From Oxyruncus cristatus (taxonomy: Eukaryota > Chordata > Aves > Passeriformes > Cotingidae): 64,000 nucleotides of DNA. This document shows positions 54,701 to 64,000 of the stretch, in pieces. Each line of letters opens with the position of its first letter. The stretch's first letter is position 1. A model generated the notes under the pieces. That model was not told the origin of the DNA. It saw only the letters and a list, made by a program, of their open reading frames with translations, and made no database searches. The stretch spans positions 717,103 through 781,102 of the forward strand of contig VXAY01002479.1 of the NCBI GenBank assembly GCA_013399855.1, given 5' to 3'. A program made the translations under genes and the position numbers.

Positions 54701-56178
54701 ACAAGATATTAAGTGTTCCTATTATTTGTTCATTCCTAGCCCAAACACAGACTGATTGATGGTCCCAAGGAACATGTAAACCCTACTACTAGTCCCCACT
54801 AAACCTGGGCACAAGAACCTGGATTAAAATTTACAAACTAAGCCAAAAGTTTATCAGAACAGCTCAACATGGTCCTGTTTCATGACATTCTATGATTTTA
54901 AAGGATGAAGAAAGAATCTCAATTAAGAGGAATATGGGCTCTTGGCCAGTTTAGCCTGAAAGAAAAGCTTTCCAATGCCTTATATTCCTAACTACCCTAG
55001 AGCAGCCGGGTACACATAGCCATTTTTCCCTCCTAAGCATTGAATATATCAATGGTTTCTAATACAGACACATCAAGAACTTACTTTATTAAATATTTTC
55101 CTGAGGCTTAGGTGAAAGCAAGTAATTGCCTTTTGTGGGTTTTTTTGGGGCTTTTTTTTATTTGTATCCATAATCTGTCAGAATCACGATCTAATTATGA
55201 TGCTGAAAGCAAGTTCCTTCTTGTTGTCAAGACCATCAATCCTGTCACAAAATATCTAGAAATAAAATGTTCCAGAGGCTGTTATCAAAAGACCCTTATG
55301 GAGAGGGAAAGGAAATAAGAAGTAACTAGAAAAAACTCTCTCAGAGCAGAGCAATAAGGAGAATTCAATGGTACACTTCAGAAGTCCTATATATAAAGTT
55401 TGGGTCACCCTAGATGGAAGTCCTTTACAGACAGAAAATATTTTAATCAAATCTTGAAGAACAGATTAATTACTAAGAACCAGTCTTCAGCATGGTGACT
55501 GAGGAATTCTTCTAAACAAACCTCAGCTAAGAAAGGAATCTAAGGCACCAGGCAGCTTGCTCCAGCACCTACAGGAATTATGGCATGGATATATATTGGA
55601 ACCACACAGTGTCAAACTTAATGAGGCCCAGTCACTACAAAATTGGGAAGAAGTAACTTCAGCTGAAATAAACACTGAAAGGTACATTGAGTAGGTTTTT
55701 AATTCTCCTAGAGAGGTGTTGTGTCAACTTCTGATGAAACGTGCTTCCAGAGGGGATATCCAAGGCATAACTTTGCTCCTTGACAAAGAAATCACTTGTC
55801 TTTTATCCCCAAAGGATGAAATTAGCAACCTTGAACATTAATGCAGCCTGGTCCAGCCTGACAAAAGTTTTCTGTACCTCCTTTACCTGTCTGATGGTCT
55901 AACAGAATTCCTTCTGCTTCCATAGAGAGCACAAAGAATCTGTAAGGGTCAATAATCAGCATTTCCAAGGGAGAAGAATCTAAGGAAAACTAAGATAATT
56001 TGGTTTGCATTTGTGTAACAATATTCTCAAGACTATTATTACAATTATCATAGCTTTGTTTTTATCTTTGCATGTTAGGAAAATGGTATTCCTTGTGAAA
56101 AAAAAAAATCAGAACATGAAAATCAGAACCTTCAGATTCAGTACTCTTCCTTTTCTTGATTGTATCTTAAATGTACAA

Positions 56179-56294
56179 TTTTTGTATATTATTGATTCAT
56201 ATTTAATATCAACCAAGTTCTCAAACAATTTTTCAACTACCATAGTACACCAAACCACTTTACTAAGGATGTTCCTGGATTTGACCTACTATGA
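56179..56294. repeat. 116-bp direct repeat, copy 1
   Basis: It matches 57716-57831 without gaps. I count six mismatches, so about 95 per cent identity. Homology ends sharply on both sides. It lies 382 bp beyond the donor side of the PSI exon. The repeat has no recognised family; a coincidental open frame crosses both copies. Confidence 0.95.
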
Positions 56295-56676
56295 TGTTGT
56301 ATAAATATAAGTTCTACATATTGTTTCTCTAATTTTAACAGTATGCTGTTCCAGCTCGAGGCCATTATTTGGCACACTAACACTGGTCATGCAAACAGTC
56401 GTGGTAATTTTTCTTTACATGAAAACAATACACATTTTTTACTGTTTCAAAAGACTAAATATATTTTATCATAAAATAATTGCCAGTATTTTACTTGGAT
56501 CTAGAAAACACATACTCCGTATTGACCTCTCGCATTAGTGGCTAACTAAGGTCATTCATTTGAAATCCTTTTTATCTTTAGGGAATGTGCTGAATCCTGT
56601 TCATACGGATGCTCTTTGGAGCGGAAAAAATGTAACAAGTATCTTTAATACGATGAACATTCCTCAAGATACTCAC

Positions 56677-56865
56677 GGGAGCAGGTGGCAGTTTGCCATT
56701 CTAGGCACTGTCCATATGGGAAGGAGATGATATAGGCGTTTGAGTCAACACATCTCTTGGTGCTGCTGCACCACATACATTCCATACCATTGCTCGTGCA
56801 GTTCGAGCACGTTGTCCGCAGGGAGCACGGCTTTTTGCAGGGTCTGGCATTCTGGTTGGGACTGA
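56677..56865 (-). CDS. ATRNL1: ATRNL1 exon: PSI (plexin-semaphorin-integrin) domain
   Basis: This 189-nt exon begins with TC, completing a Val split from the lectin exon, and ends with C, the first base of a Pro. It encodes 62 whole codons. The acceptor is gtggtccttttccag and the donor C|gtgagt. The protein begins SPNQNARPCKKPC and holds the PSI cysteine pattern C-x5-C-x2-C...MECMWC...RCVDS, followed by SFPYGQCLEW and TATCS. One sequon, N-C-T, is present at about residue 21. PSI modules are small disulphide-knotted spacers that orient neighbouring ectodomains. Both borders are phase 1 and the length is divisible by three, so the exon could be skipped without a frameshift. A 116-bp direct repeat brackets it. 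The open frame also continues upstream into the intron with an in-frame ATG, but the split-codon match to the lectin exon fixes the true start at the acceptor. Confidence 0.97.
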
Positions 56866-57380
56866 CTGGAAAAGGACCACGAACATTTATGACTATGAGC
56901 ACAAGTTCAGTCTCCTTTTCTTTGATCACGCGCTCCATTAGAAAGATCTCTGTTGAAGCGACTGCCTCCTTAACTAGTTGTAGATAATTTCATCCAAATT
57001 TATGCTGCTGTACATTATCATATTTTATAAAAAAAATCAGGTAATACTCAGCATAAGTCATACTATAGCTCTAAAAGTCCATTTAAAAAAATTCACAGCA
57101 CTTGTATCACTAAACTGAAATAAAATATTTAATGTTCATTGCCTGGAAATACCAGCTTAGCTACTTGTCCATACATGACATAAAATATGTCTCAGACTTC
57201 TACAACCAGTTGAGTTCTGGGTCTATTGCTCTTGTTAGTTTAACGGTGTACAAGCAACAAATGTTCTACTCATGGTTTACCTACCCCCTAAAATTTTGCC
57301 TTTCAGTGTACATTGAAAGTCACTGGAATCCAAAGGGAAAGTAACAAAAGGAGCCTTATTCATGCAAAGTTGATTTGGTT

Positions 57381-57414
57381 NNNNNNNNNNNNNNNNNNNN
57401 NNNNNNNNNNNNNN
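57381..57414. other. Assembly gap, 34 undetermined bases
   Basis: A run of 34 N followed at once by eight G and then aggttggttg. The gap probably marks a G-rich or homopolymer stretch that could not be read. Its true length is unknown. Confidence 0.98.
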
Positions 57415-57715
57415 GGGGGGGGAGGTTGGTTGTTCTTTTATGGGGTTGCTTTTTGTTTGTTTTTCTCTACTAGAGACCCCATTCTGACTAAGTTAATGGT
57501 CTATTTTAATTCAAGAAGTCATAACACACACACAAAAAACCTTGTATACCCTAACTCCTGATTTTTGCTTCGATTTCAAATAAAACTGTGAAGTGTACAA
57601 GAACAAGAGCATAGCAATTTTTAGGTAGGAACATATAAGTGTACCTAGTACTGTATTTTACATACAGAAGTACCTTGTGAAATATCAGGTTTAAGCTCTC
57701 CCGTGTATTGCCATG

Positions 57716-57831
57716 TTTTTGTATTTAATTGATTCATATTTAATATCAACCAAGTTCTCAAACAATTTTTCAACTACCATAGTACACCAAATCACTTTAC
57801 CAAGAATGTTCCTGGATTTGACCTATTATGA
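57716..57831. repeat. 116-bp direct repeat, copy 2
   Basis: Second copy in the same orientation, offset by 1,537 bp, so that the two copies enclose the whole PSI exon. Four of the six differences are transitions within the last 60 bp. An assembly gap (57381-57414) lies between the copies, so an assembly duplication cannot be excluded. Confidence 0.95.
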
Positions 57832-58511
57832 ACATATCCAAGATGACGTTTGCAATAAAAATTTAGAAAAATCAGCCGAACTACAAAAGTATTCTCATAC
57901 AATTGAAGTACTCTGACTTCTACAGTCTTTGAAGCAGCTCAAAATAAAATAAAAAAGAAAACTTAAAACAAGGGACCAGTAACAGATACATATAACGTTG
58001 ATCTAATTGTAAAATATTGCATCTTAATAAAATCATTTGTGTTACACATACTGTATCCTTTACATTTGGAGATGTCTTCATGACTGTATCTTCTACTATT
58101 CTGAGAAACATCTGGTAAATAATTAACTACTAACTCAAAATTAAGAACAGTGTGAAAGATGAAATTTACAGAAAATAGAGGTGGTGGTAGTAGTAATCAG
58201 TGCATAACATATATTTTGCAATTCCATTACTATTAGGGATTGTTTATAAGAAAATGAAGGATTGGTAAGGTCATGGTTTGGTTATGCAAATTAATGAGTT
58301 AAACGATTAGATTAATAGGCAGTGTTCCCAGCACACTAACAATGGGGTTCTTTTCCTGTTTCGTACAGGCAATTCTAGTGGGTTTCTGGGGCTAGAGGGG
58401 TGGCTTCTCTTAGAAGCTGCTGGAAGCTGCCCCTGTCCGGTGGAGCCAATGCCAGCCAGTTCCAGGAAGGACTTCCTTCCACTGGCCGAGCCAATCAGGA
58501 GTGATAGTAAC

Positions 58512-58520
58512 GTATTTAAG
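58512..58520 (+). promoter_or_regulatory. TATA-like box of the LTR
   Basis: The sequence gtatttaag lies in the expected place for the U3 core promoter of the LTR, about 240 bp from its left end and about 680 bp before the poly(A) signal. If active, transcription would run rightwards, antisense to the ATRNL1 lectin exon. Activity is not shown by the sequence. Confidence 0.5.
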
Positions 58521-59190
58521 AGCAGAAGGTTGTGGCACAGTGAGAATTCCAGACAGGGAAGAGCAGAGTGAGAACATGGGAACAACAAGGCAGACACCAG
58601 GTCAGTGCAGAAGGAGGGGCAGGATGTGCTCCAGGCTCCAGAGCTGAGGCCCTGCAGCCCGTGGGGGAGCATCGGGGTGCAGAGACCACCCTACAGCCCA
58701 TGGAGGAGCCATGCTGGACCAGATGGATGCCTGAAGGAGGCTGTGACCCCATGGGAGGCCCAAGATGCAGCAGGGTCCTGCTGGGGACCTGCAACCCATG
58801 GAGAGGGAAGCCCATGTTGGAGCAGGTCTTTCCCGGGTAGGACTTATGGCCCTGTGGGGGACCCACGCCAGCACAGCTCATCCGTGAGGGACTCACCCCA
58901 TGGAGGAGTGACCCACGGGACAGCAGTTTGGGAAGAGCTGCAGCCTGAGGGATGGACTCTCGTTGGAGAGGTCCATCAAGGACTGTCTCCCCTGGGAGGG
59001 AGCCCATGGAAGCAGGGGAAGGACTCCTCTCCCTGAGCAGCAGCAGAAACAACAACTGACTGTAACCCCCATTCCCCTTCCCCCTGCACTGCTGTGGGAG
59101 AGGAGGGAGAACATGGAAGGAAGGAGGGGTGGGGGGAAGGTGTTTTTAAGATAATTTTGCTTCTCACTCTTTTGCTCTGGTCCTGTCAGC

Positions 59191-59196
59191 AATAAA
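59191..59196 (+). terminator. Polyadenylation signal of the LTR
   Basis: Canonical aataaa followed by a T-rich stretch (ttgagtatgttttgtcc), as expected at the R/U5 part of an LTR. It could end plus-strand transcripts begun in the LTR before they reach the lectin exon at 59905. Confidence 0.6.
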
Positions 59197-59904
59197 TTTA
59201 AGTAATATCCCCTCTTTGAGTATGTTTTGTCCATGATGGTGATCAGTAAGTGACCTCTCCCAGCTCTCAACTCATGAATCCTTTGTGGGGAGGGGGAGTT
59301 TTCTCTCCTCTGCCTAGTTGCATTTAGTGGGTACCTGGCATCCAGCCAGGGTCAACCCACTAGAGCAATGCACAAAATAAATCTGAAGGCAAAATTTAAA
59401 AGAACTTCTTGTGCTCAACCTCACAGCCATGAAGAGAAAGAGGCCAATCAGAGAACGAAAATGCGAAGTTGAACAGTCAAATGACTATTTGTCACAGTAA
59501 ACTATAGGCACAAACAAACCTAAAAGATCAAAACAAGAATTTTGGTTTTGTCAGTCTTTTAGACCATTAAGATATTCACTAATGTTCAGTGGGATGTAGA
59601 GAAGAAAAATCAGAATTGTTGAATGCCCTTACAGACACTTTGATGTTATCACTGACTATTAATGATTTAAAGGCAAATTATAAGGTTTCTGATGTAACAC
59701 AAAATAAGCCATGTAAACCAATTCTCAAATATTTGCTTCTTTAGGAGCTTTATTTGTTTCTAGATTACAGCTCCCTATTTTTCAAAAAATAAAAAAAGTA
59801 ATTATTTAATCCAAATTGTCCAAAAATCCCTCTTAGGCAAACGAAACCCCAAACAGCTTGCTGTCGATGAGAGTATCAGTAACAGGGTGTAAGAGATTGC
59901 TTAC

Positions 59905-60118
59905 CAACAGGTTTTTCACACACAAGGCCATCTGCCATTGCAGTGCAGGGATTTGCTTTCAGACCTGCCACCTCTGCTCTCTCCAGATAGGCACAGAAGC
60001 CGGAGTCATTTGGCTCTCCAGGAAGCCACTGCAGGGTTGTATTTGTAAAAGGAGACATGTCATCCCAGCCCCAGTAGGAGATGTTGATCTTGCGTAAACC
60101 TACCCAAGGTGAAATTTT
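59905..60118 (-). CDS. ATRNL1: ATRNL1 exon: C-terminal part of the C-type lectin-like domain
   Basis: The 214-nt exon reads from AAA (Lys) in phase 0 to a single G after ...EKPV, giving 71 codons plus one base. The acceptor is tctcattcatag and the donor is G|gtaagc. C-type lectin marks are clear: WVGLRK near residue 5 (the WIGL-type core strand), Q-W-L-P-G-E-P-N-D at about 30-38, then Cys in GFCAYLE, Cys in NPC and the closing VCEKP. The EPN triplet is the classic calcium and mannose-type ligand motif, but the usual WND motif before the penultimate cysteine is absent, so calcium-dependent sugar binding is doubtful. N-glycosylation sequons are N-I-S near residue 12 and N-T-T near 26. The first part of the lectin domain must lie in an exon beyond 64000, because no fitting exon is recognisable in the 3.9 kb to the right. 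Confidence 0.96.
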
Positions 60119-63100
60119 CTATGAATGAGAATGAAACAAATGAGAGAGAATTATTTAAAGTGCCTTTTGTTTTGTTGTCTTAAAACATTTCAAAGAACAG
60201 CTCAACAGCAACAACTTCACGTTTTCAGAACTCATCAAGTTCTTATCTCACTTTATCATCACATCCATACAGTTTTTATCTTACTTGTTCTATGTTGTTG
60301 AACATCTCCCTCCTCCCTCCCCAAAAAATCCAACAAAAACTCCACCCACTATATGCTTTTCTTCTACTAAAAATCTGTGTTCTGTTCAAATTCTGATTAC
60401 TATTATTTGATACAAGTCAAAGGGTCATAATGAAACTGTTTGGTTATTTTCCAGTGGCTACTATACTGATTACTAATTGCTAGGCCAATGTGGATATTAA
60501 AATACACATAAGTTAACAGCAATTCAGAAAAATCAAAGTTTGGGAAAAGAATAGTTTAATATTCCATCTTCTAAAGTCTGTATTGCTAATACTAACTAGG
60601 CAATTCAGAGACAGAGATGAAAGTGGCACATTTACAACTCCAATGCCATTAAATACACATTGAATACACTTTTATTTATTATTAAATTACAAGTTAGAGA
60701 AAATAGTCTAGAAAACATTAAAAGCATTAATTCTTACCAAAAATATTTACAATGCATCAGTAAAATTACATCACAAATTCTACTATTTTTTTATCATTTC
60801 ATCTTTATACAATTACCAAAAGGAAAAACAGATTTTAAGGAATAAAGGCCTTTGCTTGTTCCAGGACAAATTTACATAAACTACTTGCCCCCATCACTGT
60901 AAAATCTCAAGACACCAAAATCAAATACATTTCCACCAGTAATCTCTGTGCTGGCAGTTTTTATTAACCCCAGTTTAAACACAGGGAAGTGAGATAGAGA
61001 GAGACAATGGGGCTGTGACAGGTATGTGATGGCAGGTAAATACCAGAATGCCAAAACACAGCTGTCTGCACCAGGCAGAGAATAGACATTGTCAGTTCCA
61101 AAGCAGATATATTGATCTGATCGTGAATTAGGTTCTCCACTGATTTAATTTACAGGCCAAGGTAAGTAAAACACTATAATATACCGAAAGGGGAATTGCC
61201 ATGGTTCAAGATCTACGTGCTATTTCACAAGTGAACCAAGAGTTACTGCCTTTCTCTACCAGAGGGATCTTTCATCTTTGATCTCACATCTTTCTTTGGC
61301 CACTCAGGTTTAACGCATGTCTAAAAGGAAAATAAATAAAAATCTTTCAGCACTCTTAATTCTACATCCAGTCAGAGGAATGCTCTAATTTTCTTTCCCT
61401 GCTGCCTTGTTAGAGCAAATTGAAATGTGAAGGATCATTAATTTTTGCTTCAAAAATACTAATGTGTAAATATCTTTTTTAAAAATCAGTAGATAGATAA
61501 TCAGTATTCCTGACCTTCCTAAAATTTACCCCCTAAGCTCTCTTCTTCTTCTGTACTATCAGCGGAGATCACGATCAAACAAAAATTGCCATAGCAACAC
61601 TAAGAGAAGCAAGAAAACACTTAAATAAACCAGAAAACTATTAAGAAATGTTCCATTCCATAAGCAGTGATACACTCTTCTCTTGAACAGGAACAAGAAC
61701 ATCCAGCAAATATGCCACTGCCCATTCTTGTGTCTTACTTCTATGTCATAACTTCATTGCTACCCCAGGCGACCAACTTTCCAGGTGCCTGTAAGAGCTC
61801 CCATATTCTGAATACCAGAAAGGACATGATGCAAACAGTCAAAGTGCAACTTGGGCATCTGGAAAATGGTAGATAACACATCTGTTGTCTTATTTGTTCT
61901 TGAGTTGCCTAGATTGCTGTCTATGTACATGGTCCATGTGCCTCAGAAAACCTTAGACATCTATGCATATATCTAGACATTTCTCTGTAGAATGCTCTGT
62001 GTGCGCACCAAGCACGTCTAAAAAAATGTCAGGATCTTAGGCAGGATAAATTGCTGACAAACACAGACCTAAACCAACCCTACATGCCTACTTTGGGATC
62101 AAGGGATTCCAGCCAAGAGAACCTTCAACATATTACTGACTGTTTCAATTGCACTGCCAAATAATTTGGCCTCAGCATCAGTATATAAAAAACAGAGATC
62201 CTATTCCAGCTATGGTGAAACGCATGTTAGGCTGATAATGAAAACTGACAGTGCAGCAGTGACACTGGAGATAAATTCTCCTGTTTGAGTAAGAGACTGT
62301 CTTGGAAACCCTTTAAGGATGACAAAGTCCCAGGGAGAATCGTGAAAGCCAAAGCAGCCACAGGAGATAAAAGCAGCGGCGTTCCTGCAATGGAAGATTT
62401 CTATCAAAGCAACACATACCATGGTCATAATCACTCTTAATAGCTGTACTCTCTGGACAGCTTATAGTCATCATGTCAGGCATCTCAAATTCCATATGTA
62501 CCATCCTTGGCTCTTTGCTGGTACAGGACATCAAAATACAGACGAGAACGCTGATGAGTGTGCTACCAAATACGTGCCATCAGAGCTCTGACCTTGCAGG
62601 CTCACTTATGCTGCTCTGGGCTTGCCAAAAACAGATTATCCAAGTAAAGCCTCCCAAATGCTCCAATGATGTGCTAAACCTGCATATTCAATTACGCAGC
62701 ATCCATTCCATGATGTGGTGGGCCACAGGTAAAGACTGCTGGCAACAGCAGAGATTGTGTGTTGGTATCAGCAAAGTTTAGCAGCAAAAATTACTGCTGC
62801 TCCACTACACAAAAGCAAACAGGAAAAATCCAACTGTGAAGAGAGAATTCATGAAGTCCCACATACGACACCTGAAGCCACCAGGGCTCTGTGAAAATCA
62901 AACTAATTTCTTCAAAAAAAAAAAAGCATAAATCTACTATAAGTTATCTCTCAAACTGATGAAACATTCACTCATAATAGCTGGGAGTCTCAAAGTTCTT
63001 GAAGCAACTGAGGGACTTCAAAGGTGTCGAATGAGAATACCAATCCAGCTTCTTCTTCAGGCTTAAGAAATATTGAGAGTTGAACATCCTTTACTTGAAC

Positions 63101-64000
63101 CGTACGGTTGTTTCATTTAATGCAAAATGAATGTGGGAAACTGATTCCTTTATTTTGATATCTTGCCAAAGATGCTTCTGAAGAGGATCAGACAGGAAGG
63201 AAATGAGATTGCCAGTTCTCTGTACCCAGAACTTGCTGATGCAGGATTCTAGTTCATGGGCCTCTTGAAAAAATATTTGCTATCAAACCAGGTGGGTGAA
63301 AAGTACACTACAAATCAATGCTTCACAAAAACACTTGCAGACAGAAAATCAGCCCCAAATGTGCCTATTTTTTTTCTTCTCAAGTATACCAGCTTTACTG
63401 GAAGTTCAGGCAACCTGTATTCAACAAACAAGTAGGACGAAAGCTACTCCTCAGAGAGACTGAAGACTTGTTCTTTCTTTCTTTCTATCTAGGTACATTT
63501 ATAAAAACTCCCTTTATACATAATTTACTATTCATGTTAAAGCAACAACAACCACAACCACACTTACTCAAAAAAAAAAAAGTTATCATTAAAAAAAACA
63601 AAGGAAAATAAAAAGAAAAAGAGGAGAAAGGAAAAACACAGAGAAGCAAAATTTTACAGTGAAACAAAGCAATGTAATACACAGCAGGTGATAAATCCAT
63701 CTTGGAAAAAGTTGTAATGGGTCTTACTAATGTTGCAGTGGAGAATATAATCAAATATACCATGAGAAATATTCCATAGCTTTATTCCACTACACTATTG
63801 AAAATTTAGAATTATCTCTAGAATATGTTTGTGCTCCTATCCGTATATTTCTAGGTTGTTTTTTAGAAGCCATAACCCATCTTGGAAGCTATATATTTGT
63901 GTTTGAAATACAGCTAGTCACAGTTTATCTGTTTTCATAGAACAATCTTTTATAACATTGATAACAAGTTCGCAAAAAAACTTTAAGTGAGAAATGAACA
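60119..64000 (-). other. ATRNL1: Partial ATRNL1 intron upstream of the lectin exon
   Basis: About 3.9 kb of intron running off the right end. I looked for the preceding lectin-domain exon on the minus strand and found none. There are A-rich and purine-rich tracts (for example 63572-63650), and open frames of up to 102 codons without family features. No repeats of a known family were recognised. Confidence 0.8.

Larger units (their letters stand above)
51709..56676 (-). other. ATRNL1: ATRNL1 intron of 4,968 bp
   Basis: Intron between the PSI exon and the second PSI-like exon. Its 3' end carries the G-rich (plus strand) tract at 51741-51772. A short (CAAA)n stretch lies at about 52157-52178. 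One copy of the 116-bp direct repeat is at 56179-56294, close to the donor side. No exon or retroelement is otherwise recognised. Confidence 0.85.
58270..59363 (+). mobile_element. Solo LTR of an endogenous retrovirus (avian ERVL-type), plus strand
   Basis: About 1.1 kb that is GC-rich against AT-rich surroundings. It has the landmarks of a retroviral long terminal repeat: a TATA-like box at 58512-58520, a GC-rich body, the polyadenylation signal aataaa at 59191-59196, and the 3' end tacctggcatccagccaggg followed by tcaaccca, which I know as the end of a common avian ERVL LTR. There is no primer-binding site with gag, pol or env next to it and no second LTR in the window, so it is a solo LTR left by recombination. 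The body repeats the motif YCCATGG about every 40-110 bp. Exact ends and target-site duplication could not be fixed; the left end is approximate. Open frames of up to 179 codons on its minus strand are a by-product of GC-rich repetition. It lies antisense to ATRNL1. Confidence 0.85.
56866..59904 (-). other. ATRNL1: ATRNL1 intron of 3,039 bp holding a solo LTR and an assembly gap
   Basis: Intron between the lectin exon and the PSI exon. About one third is the LTR at 58270-59363. The second copy of the 116-bp direct repeat is at 57716-57831 and a 34-base gap is at 57381-57414. The remainder is plain AT-rich sequence. Confidence 0.85.
3799..60118 (-). other. ATRNL1: ATRNL1 gene, internal part (six coding exons and five complete introns)
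   Basis: Six minus-strand exons with consensus splice borders join into one open frame of 302 codons plus one base. They encode the end of a C-type lectin-like domain, two PSI-type cysteine-rich modules and two laminin EGF-like modules, which is the domain order of the attractin family. Wording of the modules matches ATRNL1 rather than ATRN: exon 56677-56865 has SFPYGQCLEWQTATCS where I recall ATRN having SFPFGQCMEWYTMSTC. The family consists of large single-pass membrane proteins. ATRN (mahogany) acts with agouti, melanocortin receptors and the E3 ligase MGRN1, and ATRNL1 has been reported to bind the MC4R tail. The N-terminal half lies beyond position 64000. The rest of the ectodomain, the transmembrane helix and the cytoplasmic tail lie beyond position 1. 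No frameshift or stop is seen. Assignment to the paralogue rests on remembered family sequence. Confidence 0.96.

Noticed and set aside
58516..59055. A 179-codon minus-strand open frame, the longest in the window
   Set aside because: It lies wholly inside the GC-rich LTR, is antisense to it, overlaps four other open frames and is repetitive and proline, serine and glycine rich. It is a composition artefact.
62210..62540. Minus-strand open frames near 62210-62534, tested as the missing upstream lectin exon
   Set aside because: The peptide shows no lectin-type cysteine or tryptophan pattern and does not lead into the phase-0 start of exon 59905-60118. No fitting acceptor and donor pair was seen.

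Overview
This is a vertebrate, almost certainly avian, nuclear window lying inside one very long gene. It is AT-rich and nearly all intron. Repeats are sparse: CR1 LINE fragments and one solo LTR of the type common in bird ERVL elements. Two stretches hold undetermined bases (34954 and 57381-57414), so it comes from a draft assembly. CR1 types and the LTR point to a bird; I cannot name the species.

The gene is ATRNL1 (attractin-like 1), transcribed on the minus strand. Six consecutive coding exons are visible, in transcription order: 60118-59905 (end of the C-type lectin-like domain), 56865-56677 (PSI domain), 51708-51490 (second PSI-like module), 47062-46925 (laminin EGF-like module 1), 29006-28913 and 3851-3799 (laminin EGF-like module 2). 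Each has AG/GT borders. Together they form an uninterrupted 907-nt reading frame of 302 codons plus one base. The gene's 5' part lies beyond the right end. The rest of the ectodomain, the membrane segment and the cytoplasmic tail lie beyond the left end. Residues such as NGMECMWCSS, GYYGDPTNGGQC and SGHANICH separate ATRNL1 from its paralogue ATRN.

Introns are about 3.0, 5.0, 4.4, 17.9 and 25.1 kb, plus partial introns at both ends. They contain CR1 pieces near 11283-11512 (two in opposite orientation), 32510-32716, 40852-41140 and an old one near 44165-44420; the LTR at about 58270-59363 (plus strand, antisense to the gene); a 116-bp direct repeat bracketing the PSI exon; small tandem duplications; and homopolymer, (CAAA)n, (CT)n and (CA)n tracts.

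I found no other protein-coding gene, RNA gene, CRISPR array or operon, and no evidence of a new biological system. Most open frames of 60-130 codons are chance frames in intron DNA; a few overlap the repeats or the ATRNL1 exons. The most interesting observations are the repeat pair around the in-frame PSI exon, an atypical 3' splice site next to a G-quadruplex-type tract, a U/G-rich stretch downstream of one donor, and the antisense LTR beside the lectin exon.
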